Position numbers and translations under genes: made by a program
Source: Gigaspora margarita
Taxonomy: Eukaryota; Glomeromycota; Glomeromycetes; Diversisporales; Gigasporaceae
Assembly: GCA_009809945.1 (NCBI GenBank)
Contig: WTPW01000691.1
Span: 92,665-156,664, forward strand
Length of the DNA: 64,000 bases
Direction of reading: 5' to 3'
Shown here: positions 11,601 through 21,478 of the stretch, piece after piece
How positions within the stretch are numbered: the stretch's first letter is position 1
Layout: each line of letters starts with the position of its first letter
Notes under the pieces: model-generated
What the model saw: only the letters and a program-made list of their open reading frames with translations
Databases searched by the model: none
Told to the model about the DNA's origin: nothing

Positions 11601-11920
11601 GACATAGCTCAAACCAATTTCGACTAACAATACTAGTCACAGAACAGACAATTTTGGACAATTAAATAAAGTAAAATTACTTAAAATTTAATTAAGATGA
11701 CCTATTTTAATTTTAACTGGAATGTATTCAGCACCTAAAAAATATATAGTTATATATTTTTTAGATAGATTTATTAATTATTAAAGCCTGGACAAGCTTT
11801 GGTCAATCTTGAACATTTGGACAATTTTGGATATAGACAAGCCAAAAAATGCTGTGGACAGCCAAAACATACAATACTGCAAGAGGGTAAAAAACTAGGG
11901 TTTATATATCTTTTAGAAAA

Positions 11921-12117
11921 GGTAATAAAAGTAATAAAAGTACAAAAGGTAATAATAGTAATAAAAGTAATAAAAGTAATAAAAGTAATAAAAGTATAAA
12001 AAATAATAAAAGTAATACATAAAAGTAATAAAGATAATAAAGATAATAAAGGTAATAAAGATAATAAAGATAATAAAGGTAATAAAAGTAACAAAGATAA
12101 TAAAGATAATAAAGGTA
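11921..12117. repeat. Simple tandem repeat of TAATAAAAG / ATAATAAAG
   Basis: An array of 9- to 12-base units (GTAATAAAA, AGATAATAA). Long frames in it on both strands come only from the repeat and are not genes. Confidence 0.85.
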
Positions 12118-12477
12118 TTTGTGATATAATAATCATTTATATCTATCAAACTTATTACCAATCTATTTCTAATGAATTATTGATTATAGGAACTTTCTAG
12201 ATCTATTGGTAGCAAAATAAGAAACTGGTTCTATAATACTATAAAGTGCTCTATACAAAATCTTCCAAATAGAAGATCTATCACAAATTAGACCCAAACA
12301 TAAACCACAAAAGCTATATTAATTAAATACAAGTTTTTTTAAATAATTAGATTGCCTATTGTAAATATAAAGTGCATATGCACTTTAAAATTTTTTTTAC
12401 AATATAACCTTTTAATATATACTAAACTCAGAATCTACTATATGGTTTAAAAATTGGTGAAATGTAATAGAGCTGGG

Positions 12478-12832
12478 TAGAGATGCATTAGTCTGATCCA
12501 GTCCAGTACCTAAGAGGACTGTTATTATAGTATTTACGGTCCTAGTTCAGTCTAGTTTTTTAGTCCTATAGCAGTCCTTTAATAATTACATCAATTTTAA
12601 TGCATAAGATTTTATTGACCAAAAATGATGTAATTATTCACTGTCTGATATAAACAAACATTATATGATCTATATTACACCTGATCAAGAAATTTGATTA
12701 GGTGATACAAATATCATAGTTATGTTTACAAGAACTAGTACCAGGACTGGTCCTTTAATAGTTCCATAGTTCTTATCAGTCCCAGTTCAGGACCAGTCCT
12801 GGACCAGTTTTTTTAGGACTAATGCATCCCTG
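12478..12832. mobile_element. hAT-like MITE (TAGGGATGCATTAGTCC-type ends)
   Basis: Left end TAGAGATGCATTAGTC and right end GACTAATGCATCCCTG are inverted repeats. Flanks gagctggg and aagctagg match at 6 of 8 positions as a decayed 8-bp TSD. Repeats of AGTCC..GGTCC (for example GGACTGGTCC) fill both subterminal regions. 355 bp, non-coding. Confidence 0.72.
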
Positions 12833-13086
12833 AAGCTAGGTCTTGTATATAGCACTTTATGGTAATAGTACTCAATTATTAGAAATACAAAAAAATTCTT
12901 CTATATATATTATACCAGAAAACATTATTTGAATATATAGTATCATTAATTAATTGTATTTTAGAATAATCCTTTGTACCAAAAATTTGAAGAACTCTGA
13001 TCTATGAAAACTCTACAGTTAACATATTTAATATGCAACAAAACTCTACTAGAAGCAGCTAGAACTCAAGGCTAATTATCATATAT

Positions 13087-13266
13087 TTGGTTGTAGCTAA
13101 AATAGAGTTGAAAAAGATTCAAATCCTTATGAGAAAAGCCTTCAGGCAGAAGACTCTAGTACTACCAAGCAAAGAAGTAGTAGGCATGACAACCTGGAGC
13201 TTGGTCAAGTTTATGGATGTAAAAACAGAAATAAATACTTGGTTAGATATTTTATTCTATATAGCA
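13087..13266 (+). pseudogene. Possible LINE reverse transcriptase tail fragment
   Basis: The frame contains LKKIQILMRKAFRQKT followed by LPSKEVVG, which resembles from memory the thumb-side region of fungal LINE-like reverse transcriptases (a Lys/Arg-rich helix, then LP or LPS). There is no catalytic YADD nearby. It may equally be chance. Confidence 0.25.
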
Positions 13267-13269
13267 TGA

Positions 13270-14346
13270 CTCTTTCAAAGTCTTTTTACTTTTGGTACTT
13301 TTCTTTAGTGCTTTTGGCTTTTTGAAATTTCAACAAAAGTAGGCAAATTGGTTACTCCTCCAAAAGAATAGCATTGTTTACTCTTCTATATCGGGAATGC
13401 ATCTTCTGAATTGGATCAAGTCATGAGTAAACTTTAGAACATGGATAGTTTGGAGATAAATGCGAACTGAAATTTCTTTCTTGAACATTCTTTTTGCCAT
13501 AGTTTTCTTTTTTTTCTTTTACTATTTCTGTAATCAGTTTTTTACACATTTTTTGCTATAAATATAATACTTGGTATTTACCAATGTAGTATTATATAAT
13601 TTTTATAGTTGGACCAGGTGAAATTGGTGCTATTGTTCAGTCTAATTTTTGCTTTTTTTCTTTTTTCTTTTTATTTTATTTTGGTATTCATTTAGGTAGT
13701 AATGATTATTCTCTATTTATTTGTTCCCTTTTATTTTCTATATATGTGTGTTTTTTTTACTTGAATTCCTTTACTTGAGAAGCTTGGAGAAGAAGGTTTT
13801 AAAATTATGGCTGTTTGACAATGCCTATTAGTTTGATGTTTCAAACTTCTAGTTTGTAGTATTGAACTAGTGTAGCAGGTCGCATATTGCATTTTTAGAA
13901 AATAGAATCAGTGTGATGTAGGGCTCACAATATTAAAAGTCACTATGTATTTTCTAAAAATTCTTGCATATTTTAATAAAGAATCACTGTGGGACTGCTT
14001 AAGAGTAAAAAAAAAGTATAAAGTATAATTAGAAGTCTTAATTTAAATAGAGCTATTATAATTACAGATTATAAGATACAAATTTTTTCAATAGCTGTAC
14101 AAGAAATTGAACAAAAGTTATTTGGTAAAGAGGTTAGATGCTATATATAATCTTGATAATAGCTAAAAAGAATAATAATAGTATAGAGAATGATAATACA
14201 GTAGTATAGAGAATAATAGTCTAGGTTTAAATATTAGTACTTATGACTACTAGTTCACAAATATAAAGCAAAATACTTGGTTCATAGCATCTTGTTTTAA
14301 TAATATAAAAAAACCAAAAAAGATAAGAGTAATTTTGGATAATAGA
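13270..14346. other. No gene recognised
   Basis: AT-rich sequence. The only structure noticed is a weak inverted repeat (GCATTTTTAGAAAATA near 13888; TATTTTCTAAAAATTC near 13947). Confidence 0.4.
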
Positions 14347-14354
14347 CTTTAGAG

Positions 14355-14627
14355 TAGCGTTCTGGCCCAGATAAGTATTACCTGGTTACCCGCAGGTGGG
14401 CAGGTGACCCAAGTTGAATTATGGCCTACCCGTGGGTCAACCTGTGGGTCACCCATGGGTCAACCCATGGGTCACTCATGGGTCAACTTGTGGATCACCC
14501 ATGGGTTAACCCATGGGTCACCCACCCATGGGTAACTCATAGTGAATTTTTTTATTACCTAGTGTTCACTTGGGTGGCCCACTCACAGGTAACCCAGATT
14601 GGGATTTTGTAATGGGTTAGAACACTA
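14355..14627. mobile_element. hAT-like MITE with TGGGTCA tandem core
   Basis: Ends TAGCGTTCTGGCCC and GGGTTAGAACACTA with exact 8-bp TSDs (ctttagag) at 14347-14354 and 14628-14635. The core is about ten copies of CCCATGGGTCAnC. The short open frame across it is a by-product of the repeat. It inserted at the very edge of another element (14631-14998). Confidence 0.9.
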
Positions 14628-14630
14628 CTT

Positions 14631-14998
14631 TAGAGTTCATCAAATTAAATGTAAATAAATTATTAGATCATTTGAATCAAATTGATACTAATTTGAATTT
14701 TGATTTGATTCAAATATTTGAATTTGAATTTGATCTGAATTTGATTTGAATTTGATTTGAATTTGAATTTTTAATAATAATTTTTTAAATCAAATCAAAT
14801 ATTTGATAAATCAAATCAAATTTGGCATATTTGAATTTGATCAAATCATATAAGTCAAATTTGAATTTGAATTTGATCCAATCAAATATAGTCAAATTTG
14901 AATTATTTGATCAAATCAAATATAGTCAAATTTGAATTTGAATTTGTTCAAATATTTGATTCAAATATTTAAAGATCAAATCAAATTGCAAAACTCTA
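14631..14998. mobile_element. hAT-like element made of AATTTGATTTG repeats
   Basis: Ends TAGAGTTCATCAAATTAAAT and ATTTGATCTTT-side ..GCAAAACTCTA are imperfect inverted repeats. The interior is wholly ATTTGAATTTGATTTG words in both orientations. Once the neighbouring MITE and one of its TSDs are removed, the left flank (atagactt) matches the right flank (atagacca) at six of eight positions. Confidence 0.6.
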
Positions 14999-15269
14999 AT
15001 AGACCATATTACTATAATAGTTAGCTAATAGTAATTTGAGCTTATTGGTTTGATTGGTATAGTAGTGAAGTTCATAAATAGTTATTTTAGAACCTGACAG
15101 GGTGAGAACAATAATCATGCTGCAATAAGTTACAAAAATATATAAAGTATAATAAATATTATTATATAATATATAATTTTTGATTTGATTTTTCTAGATA
15201 AGCTATTCTAACAAACAGTATACTTGTATTGGATATGAAATCACTGAAGAATTTGATTAGTGTTCTACA

Positions 15270-15520
15270 GACCTGATCTAAAATCCAGATCCAATCCAGA
15301 TCTATACTTATTGGATTCTAAAAATTAAGAAACTGGATTCGATCTATCAAATTTGGATCCATATAAAGATTTGAAAAATCTAATCCATCATATGTAAGAG
15401 CTAATAAGATCCAGTTAGGATCTGGATCTGTATATTTATACACTAACTGAATCTATACTTGGAGCCAATTTGAAATTTCAGATCAGATTCAGATCTTTTA
15501 AAAATATCTATCCAATCTGT
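15270..15520. repeat. GATCCAGATC-rich cluster, probable element end
   Basis: Many copies of GGATC(T/C)GGATC-like words in both orientations follow TAGTGTTCTACAGACC at 15260. That sequence resembles the hAT-like ends elsewhere in the window. A matching right end was not found with confidence. Confidence 0.4.
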
Positions 15521-15570
15521 TCTGTGCAAAAAAACTAGATTTGATATCATAATTGTTATATATAATTTAG

Positions 15571-15726
15571 CAGGAACTTGCTTGCCAAACATTGAATCTA
15601 ACTGACATCAAGAAAAAAAATAAAAGCTTAGTTGCTAAATATAAAGAAAAAAATCATATGTTGGAAGTATTGCAGGAAAATCTAAGTACAATTTTTGGCA
15701 ATGGCCTACTTGTGGCAGGACCCTGA
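15571..15726 (+). CDS. Short protein-like frame, possible exon
   Basis: After an AG acceptor-like site at 15569-15570 the frame stays open for 51 codons: QELACQTLNLTDIKKKNKSL, then VAKYKEKNHMLEVL and STIFGNGLLV. It is Lys/Glu-rich and helix-prone. The hAT-like element starting at 15717 interrupts it near the end; without that insertion the frame would close two codons later (AH, stop). No family is recognised and no upstream exon was found. Confidence 0.3.
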   Translation, partial: QELACQTLNLTDIKKKNKSLVAKYKEKNHMLEVLQENLSTIFGNGLLVAGP

Positions 15727-16507
15727 ATACTAATGTTATATATATATATAACCTTTGTCTTTAAACTTTATATAAGTGTAAACTTAAATTTTATTATAAA
15801 GTGTACACAAACATTAAAGCAACAGTTTAAGTGTATGATATACCATTTTAAATTTATAATTAAGTGTACAACATAGTTTTAATTAAAAATAAATTAATGT
15901 ACGATGAAGATATAATAAATGTTTAAAATTAAGTTACTTTAAAAAAAGTAAAAGTTAATAAATATTTATGTTTTAAAATTTCTATTAATTGAAATTGGTA
16001 ATATTCAATTTTATATAATATTGTAATCCACAAAAGTTATATCTTTTTGTGAAGCAACAATATTATATTATTGCTAAAGAGACCTTTATTCCAGTAAAAT
16101 AGAAACTTATTTCCTAGTAACTATTGAGTTAAATCATATATATTCTCCATACAGTACATACCAATCATTGTAATGCTTATGCAAACAATATTGATATTGT
16201 TCTAGAATCAATTTAGAGACAGGTATATAAAGTTGATACTAAATTATGCACAATAAATAAATATTGTCACTATTATTGATTTCACTAGTTTTTATTATTA
16301 TATTTATATATTATGTACGACTAACTATTCTTGCACAATAAGTGACTGTACGACATATCTTTTTTGATATTATTAATTAAGTGTACATCAAAGGTTGAGT
16401 TAAGTTGTTATTAAAAAAATAAAATTTGTGTAACTGTACGATAAACATTTTAAAAAATTTAGTCTAAGTGTACTACAAACGTTTTTATGCATAAATTCAG
16501 GGGTCCT
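15717..16507. mobile_element. hAT-like element, AGGACCCC family, long copy 3
   Basis: Ends AGGACCCTGAAT and ATTCAGGGGTCCT with exact 8-bp TSDs (cttgtggc) at 15709-15716 and 16508-16515. 791 bp. The subterminal regions carry repeated TAAGTGTAC-like words (near 15776, 15799, 15829, 15864, 16379, 16464). No transposase frame. It shares ends, but apparently not its interior, with the copies at 445 and 2873. Confidence 0.9.
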
Positions 16508-16508
16508 C

Positions 16509-16838
16509 TTGTGGCTCATTAGCAGGGTATATTGTGGCATGTCCATTGCCATACTTCAGAACTCCTGCAACTTTTCTCCTACTGAAGTTACTAGTTTGTA
16601 TAATAATGAACTTCATCACCCTGAACCAATAATCTTAATACATACTAACCCACAATCAAAGTGGACAATAGTTTTACCAAAACCCCAAGGTAAGAAAAAT
16701 ATAACTTGCATCAAAATTTATGTAAATTCTCTATATAGAAACATAACAGCAAAGGATAATTTGGAGATAATAGGTAACAGACATAATCACCAAAATACTG
16801 TTTTTGATGGATTGTCAGTACTATTTCTAATGGTGTAG
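16509..16838 (+). CDS. Hypothetical 109-codon frame next to the element
   Basis: An open frame without a natural ATG at its left edge; it begins in the TSD of the upstream element. It includes AILQNSCNFSPTEVTSLYNN and PQSKWTIVLPKPQGKKN. Its last part lies in a palindromic repeat (16795-16945), which argues against the C-terminus being real. It may be part of a disrupted gene or chance. Confidence 0.22.
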   Translation: MWLISRVYCGMSIAILQNSCNFSPTEVTSLYNNELHHPEPIILIHTNPQSKWTIVLPKPQGKKNITCIKIYVNSLYRNITAKDNLEIIGNRHNHQNTVFDGLSVLFLMV

Positions 16839-16945
16839 AAAAAATTGGGCTTACATACCGTTCCTGATAGTGTTTTTAAAAGAACCCAAAGTCCGATTTC
16901 TCATAACACCAACGATCCATCAAAATCAGTTTTTTGTGGCATAGT
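16795..16945. mobile_element. Small palindromic MITE-like repeat
   Basis: ACTGTTTTTGATGGATTG..TTCTAATGGTGTAG on the left is mirrored by CATAACACCAACGATCCATC then AAAATCAGTTTTTT on the right. Arms are about 55 bp. No TSD was identified. Confidence 0.45.
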
Positions 16946-17438
16946 CTATTATGAAAAAATTTTCTGTTTGAAATAAACATAATTTTATAAATACAATGGG
17001 AGCTGATGATGTAGAAAAAGGTAATGATAACATTTATTCATCATCCTCCCATTAAGCAAAACAAAATTGAAAATATAGTATAAAGTACTTGCATGATCAC
17101 AGAACGTATATCCAATATTGATTTTCCTTGGAATAAGGGGTGGCATTACGTGAAAATTCGATATATGGAAATCTGTTCAAAGTCGATCAAAATTTTTATT
17201 TTAATTCCATAAGCTCATAGAATTAAAATGAAAAATTGCGATCAAGTTTGACCAGGAAAATGTTGAGTAAATTTCATTCAAAATTTAGGCATTTATAAAA
17301 AAAAAGGCTGTGGCTAAATTTTTTTTGTCCATTTCACCTTATTGGTATTATGACGCAGATATTTATGAACTCTCGAATTTTGAATGTACATTTTCGCTTC
17401 GAATAAACTCATATTTTTAGTATACGTTCAAGAGATTC
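16946..17438. other. No gene recognised
   Basis: AT-rich intergenic sequence with no readable motif on either strand. Confidence 0.4.
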
Positions 17439-17441
17439 ATG

Positions 17442-18050
17442 CCCTATAAGAAAAATGTACCGTAAAGGTACGGATTGTCGGCGGAATGGCACGGATTAAA
17501 CCGGATTTTGTACGTAAGAGGTTTGGATTGGCACGGATTTTTGGCCCGTGGTGGACCGTATACCCGTATTAATTGGACCGTTAATGACTCGGGTTTTGCA
17601 ACATTTTACTAGTCTAAATGGCACGGGTTTTGGCACGGGTAATTAACGTGAATTAGCGTGCTATACCACTGTGATAAAAAAAAAAAAATACAGGCAAGTA
17701 GATTACATAAATTTTTAAACTAATTGTACATGTAACAAAATTTTGTAAGGAATTTTTTTTTAAGACACCCAGAGCAGTTTCATTAGAGAAATTATGATAT
17801 CGCAATTTTTTTTCGCTCTTCGTGAAACGAGCCAACACATACCACCTTTGACACATATCATATCATTCCGTGAAATGAAGGTGCCATTACGTATGACGTG
17901 ACATAACGTGCCACCTCCTGTCGTAATTTCGGTACTACTTTTTAACATGCCATTCCGTGCAACGCGCCTTTACGCATCATTCCGACCGTGCCATTTCTTG
18001 TATTCCCGACACCAACCTGTACCACACCCCGAACCACTTTTTTTATAGGG
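17442..18050. mobile_element. Element with CCCTATAA ends and GGCACGG repeats
   Basis: The ends CCCTATAAGAAAAATG and CACTTTTTTTATAGGG are inverted repeats and ATG lies on both sides (17439-17441, 18051-18053), a possible 3-bp TSD. The left third carries repeated GGCACGGnTT words, and the right third carries the inverse, CCGTGCC / ACGTGCC. About 609 bp, no real gene; the short minus-strand frames run through the repeats. The superfamily is uncertain. Confidence 0.55.
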
Positions 18051-18055
18051 ATGAG

Positions 18056-18168
18056 TAGAGGTGTCCCAAAATGATATCTCAATGACGTTACAGCTTAAGC
18101 CGTAACTAGCTAAGGCTTATGTCATAATTAGTTGCGGCAATCATTGGGAAGATTCGCCTGCACCTCTA
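18056..18168. mobile_element. Small TIR element with TAGAGGTG ends
   Basis: Left TAGAGGTGTCCCAAAATGAT; right ..TTGGGAAGATTCGCCTG then CACCTCTA. Inner sequence GCTTAAGCC / GGCTTATG is also mirrored. If the adjacent 17442-18050 element is removed, the left flank becomes ttcatgag against right flank ttaataag (6 of 8), a possible decayed 8-bp TSD. Confidence 0.45.
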
Positions 18169-18726
18169 TTAATAAGCTAAAAAATAAGATTACGATAATT
18201 ATTAAGTAAGAGAAATTTAAAATTAAGCATTTCTTTTTTTTTTTTTTTGACTTTATAACATTATGCAAAATTATTTAAAGCTGCTTTGTTGATATAATTT
18301 ATAATACCAATAAGTGACGTAGGTTATTCAATCCTGAATTGATGGGAATCAAAAAAATGGTACATAACAATTTACTCTGGTTATAACAACAGCTTTTTAA
18401 CTGACATTTGGATTATATCGAAAAAATTTTAAAATTTTGCTAATTATAAACAACGATAAAAAATATTAACTATCCAATATCACATGGCATAAATTGTTGT
18501 AGTCATAATAAGTTATAGCAAAAAATGCCGTAATTTATTACGACTATGAACAAGTTATCTGTTATAGAATTATGTCTGCATCGGCACAATTCAATTTCAA
18601 AGCTCACTTTTAAATTTCATATTTTCCCTGTTCCTGGTTTCGCGCAACCACGTTGCACAACTACTTATTCTATATATCATGCCGTAAGTGACGCGTTTCT
18701 TTGACCAATCAGAATGTTTACTGATC

Positions 18727-18840
18727 AACCAATAAGACAATCTGATTCAATTCGACTCAAATTCAACACGGTTTAGTCTAATATTAATAAGACAATCTGA
18801 TTCAATTCGACTCAAATTCAACACGGTTTAATCTAAATAT
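18727..18840. repeat. Two direct copies of a 56-bp unit
   Basis: AATAAGACAATCTGATTCAA and its continuation to CACGGTTTAnTCTAA occur twice in tandem with about one base change. No coding frame. Confidence 0.9.
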
Positions 18841-18946
18841 TAACCGGTTTTCAATTGCAAGTAAATCCAATTCGTTTATTGAATTTACAATCAGTTCCGA
18901 CCTCTAGCCCGAAATACTATTGATAACGCTTGGATGGTGATCTAAT

Positions 18947-19174
18947 TTGCCTATAAGCAAATTCAATTTTCCATTACAACGATTAGGTAAAGGTCATACG
19001 GAAAAATTTTTCATAACAATTGAATGGAAGAACAAATATATTCTAGTATTAACCAAATCTTTATTGAGAATTAACCATGACTGTTCTAAAGGTCTTGCTT
19101 CATCCTCTACTATTGGGATTACAATCGAATCTCAAAAAATTAATTTTCAAGGATTTTTTGTTATCAAAATTTAG
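18947..19174 (+). CDS. Hypothetical 75-codon frame
   Basis: A frame opening at TTG, reading PISKFNFPLQRLGKGHTEKF, then FITIEWKNKYILVLTK and SSSTIGITIESQKINFQGFF. Codon use is less AT-biased than chance frames here and the composition is protein-like. It has no ATG and no visible splice partner. It may be an exon or a relic. Confidence 0.22.
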   Translation: MPISKFNFPLQRLGKGHTEKFFITIEWKNKYILVLTKSLLRINHDCSKGLASSSTIGITIESQKINFQGFFVIKI

Positions 19175-19226
19175 AAAACCCAATTTTTTTAAACAATAAT
19201 TCTATATATGATTCAGCATGTTTCAT

Positions 19227-19851
19227 TGGGGTGTGCGGTCAACTAAGTAAATCAAAACTATATGTAGTATCATATAAAAATTAAATATTGCATTTTTTTT
19301 TTTTTTGTAATTAGTGATCAGGATATTGATCAGAATAATGAATCGGGTTATTTATCACTTTTTATATATATTTTAATAGTAAATAATGAGTTGAATGTTT
19401 TTAGATGTCTAGAGCGAATTACTTTATTTTTTCAATTTTTTTTTTGTATAAATCCATTCTTAAACACGTTAATAACAAAGTTACGTTAAAAAATTTATCT
19501 CTAATATTAAATTTTTTTACCTGCAACGTAAATATCTCTCTTTGGATAGTTCACAATATAAACAGAATTTTTGTAAAGAGTCAACTTGAAATTTAAATAT
19601 TAATGTTCAAAAAATTTCAACGTGACTTTGTTATAAATGTAATTAAAAATAGATTTACGCAGAAATTATTGAAAAAAGTAAAGTTGTTCGTTCTGGACAT
19701 CTAAAAACATGTAACTCATTTTTTACTATCGAAATATATATATAAATTGATTAATAATCTGATCACTATCCCGTTCAAAAAAAAATTCATTAATTGATTT
19801 TTATATGATACTGCATATAGTTTTGATTTACTTAGTTGACCGAATACCCCA
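19227..19851. mobile_element. Long-TIR element, 9-bp TSD (Mutator-like), copy A
   Basis: The arms start TGGGGTGTGCGGTCAACTAA and run through AGTAAATCAAAACTATATG and AGTATCATATAAAAAT, with the inverse at the right ending ..TTGACCGAATACCCCA. An exact 9-bp direct repeat (atgtttcat) flanks it at 19218-19226 and 19852-19860. 625 bp. The inner parts (GTTTTTAGATGTCTAGA / TCTGGACATCTAAAAAC) are also mirrored. A longer palindromic relative is at 50709-51275. The Mutator-like label rests on TSD length and long arms. Confidence 0.85.
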
Positions 19852-19869
19852 ATGTTTCATGTTATTTTT

Positions 19870-20420
19870 ACGAATCTTCATTCTGTGGTTTCAATTCTTC
19901 ATTTTGCGTTTTCAAATTTTTAGTCTGCATTTTTAATGTTTATCCAGTTTTTTCTTTTTTTAATTCTTTATCCTGTGCTTTAATTCCTTATTCAGTATTC
20001 AGTGTTTTTAATTCTTTATCCTATGCTTTTAATTCCTTATCCTGTGCCTTTAATTCTTCGTTTGGAATTTTTAACCCTTTATCTTTCCCTTCATTTTTCA
20101 ACCCTTTTCAATTTCTCAATTATCAATATTTTTGACAACTCTATTGACTTGTTTTGTTTTTTCGATTTTTTCACTATTAATATCTTTAATAGTTCTACCA
20201 ACTCGTTTTGCATATTCGATTCCTCCCCTATCGATATCTTCAACAGTTCTACCGACTCGTTTGGCCTTCTCAATTCCTCCACTACAATTTATTTTGTTTT
20301 TCAGTTCCATCGACTCGTTCTGCCTTTTCAATTCTTCCATTATCAATTAATTCATTTTGTTTTTTGATTATTTACACTGTATTTTAAATTCATTTTCTAA
20401 CTGCTTGTTTTCAATGCCTA
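19870..20420 (-). pseudogene. Decayed coiled-coil protein
   Basis: Minus-strand frames, with shifts between them, read as charged heptad-like repeats: IENKQLENEFKIQCK near 20400, MEELKRQNESMELKNK, NESVELLKISIGEESNMQNE, and further on LKAQDKELKA, DKELKTLNTE and LKTQNEELKPQNED. Stops and frameshifts separate them. The pattern is a coiled-coil region. No domain at either end is recognised. It may be a degenerate C-terminal part of a larger protein or only an expanded repeat. Confidence 0.4.
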
Positions 20421-20427
20421 ATAAAGA

Positions 20428-20824
20428 ATGTTGAATCAACATAAAAATTTATTAAGGATGATACCCCAAGAAGGTGGATCACTATTGCCATCGTCTGAAG
20501 AGATTGATGTTCTTGAACTATTGCCTGATATAAATGAGTCAATTTCAGAAGAGGTTGTACGTGATAAAGATGATGACTACAAGGTGATGATATTTCACAG
20601 AAGTCATTGTTTTTTGTATAAAGATGGTTTTGTCTTAACATTCGCTATGATTTTTAAATTTGTTATTATGAATAAAGCGTGAAACAATTTATGTTACCGA
20701 GTTTGTGACACAATCCACATTTGCAAAATGTAGTAATGATTGGCAATGTGATCCTAGGAATTATTTACATATGTTGTGTAATGCAACGAAGACAAAGTAT
20801 TTAAGATTTCATTTTGCACTATAA
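20428..20824 (+). CDS. Two-exon gene of unknown family (about 100 residues)
   Basis: Exon 1 is 20428-20583, intron 20584-20677 (94 nt, GT..AAAG) and exon 2 20678-20824 (TAA). The splice is phase 0, joining DKDDDYK to RETIYVTEFV. Exon 1 is acidic (SSEEIDVLELLPDINESISE). Exon 2 reads TQSTFAKCSNDWQCDPRNYL and HMLCNATKTKYLRFHFAL. The alternative, an unspliced 84-codon frame, ends in low-complexity Phe/Ile sequence. The start could be the ATG at 20428 or 20458, or lie in an unseen exon. No membrane segment or known domain is visible. Confidence 0.5.
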
Positions 20825-21478
20825 TTTAGTGTACTACTGATGTTAGTCCGAAGCAATACACGGGGTATTTTGAGCGTTATTTTTCAAGCAGCAAATTAAT
20901 GAAAAATAATAAAATAAGTTTATTTATCGAAACTTTGCGGAACTTTGTAGTTTCCGCACAGAAGTATGTAGGCACACAATCACAAAAGATACTCGAAAAA
21001 GTATATAAAAAGCTGATGATTTTGAACTTTTTTCGCAACACTCCTTGAATCTTTAGATACATTTAATACTAAATAATCTATTTATTTTGAATCCTAAAAC
21101 CTTAATTCATGTTTTCACTAATTGTAAGGATGCTCAACGACAATTTGCTCTCACAAGAATGTAAATTTTTCAGACTTAAAATGTCAATTTAGACTCTTTT
21201 AAATTAATTACACATTTAAAATTTTCACTATTTATTAAAAAACATTTGAAATAAAATAATAGACATCAACCTATTTAGACATTTAATAAAATTACACGTA
21301 TGTATGCATTGTTAGTAATATTTTAACAATGATATATAAAAATCACACATCCAAGTCACATGATATCATATGTTAATTCTCAGTCATATGATACATAATA
21401 CATATGATCACTGGTTGCGACATCTTGCTGATCATATGATAATTTTGTGCCAGATGATTCATTTGATTCATCTGATCA
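20825..21478. other. Intergenic, no gene
   Basis: AT-rich sequence downstream of both convergent genes. Repeated ATCATATGATA-like words at 21355-21480. Nothing else read. Confidence 0.4.

Larger units (their letters stand above)
8756..11635. mobile_element. Large hAT-like element with nested insertions
   Basis: Ends TAGTGTTGTTAGTTGAAAT and ATTTCGACTAACAATACTA are inverted repeats, with exact 8-bp TSDs (gtcacaga) at 8748-8755 and 11636-11643. Subterminal arrays of TAAATGTCTAAATGC / TTTAGACATTTTGAC words lie inside both ends, a usual hAT transposase-binding arrangement. Of the 2880 bp at least 950 are later insertions (9125-9329, 10006-10539, 10667-10876). Protein-like scraps near 9520-9860 (FLYCHKKGISQE; QLGHCVCKK) are too decayed to name. 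Confidence 0.85.

Noticed and set aside
11774..12161. Overlapping frames of 66-120 codons on both strands, rich in Leu/Phe/Ile/Thr
   Set aside because: They follow the TAATAAAAG tandem repeat; periodic composition without any domain.
17653..17948. Two overlapping minus-strand frames (62 and 67 codons)
   Set aside because: They lie inside the CCCTATAA element across its repeats and share no motif with known proteins.
19836..20367. Plus-strand frames of 72-121 codons rich in Phe, Ser and Asn
   Set aside because: They are the reverse of the charged coiled-coil repeat on the minus strand and have no independent support.
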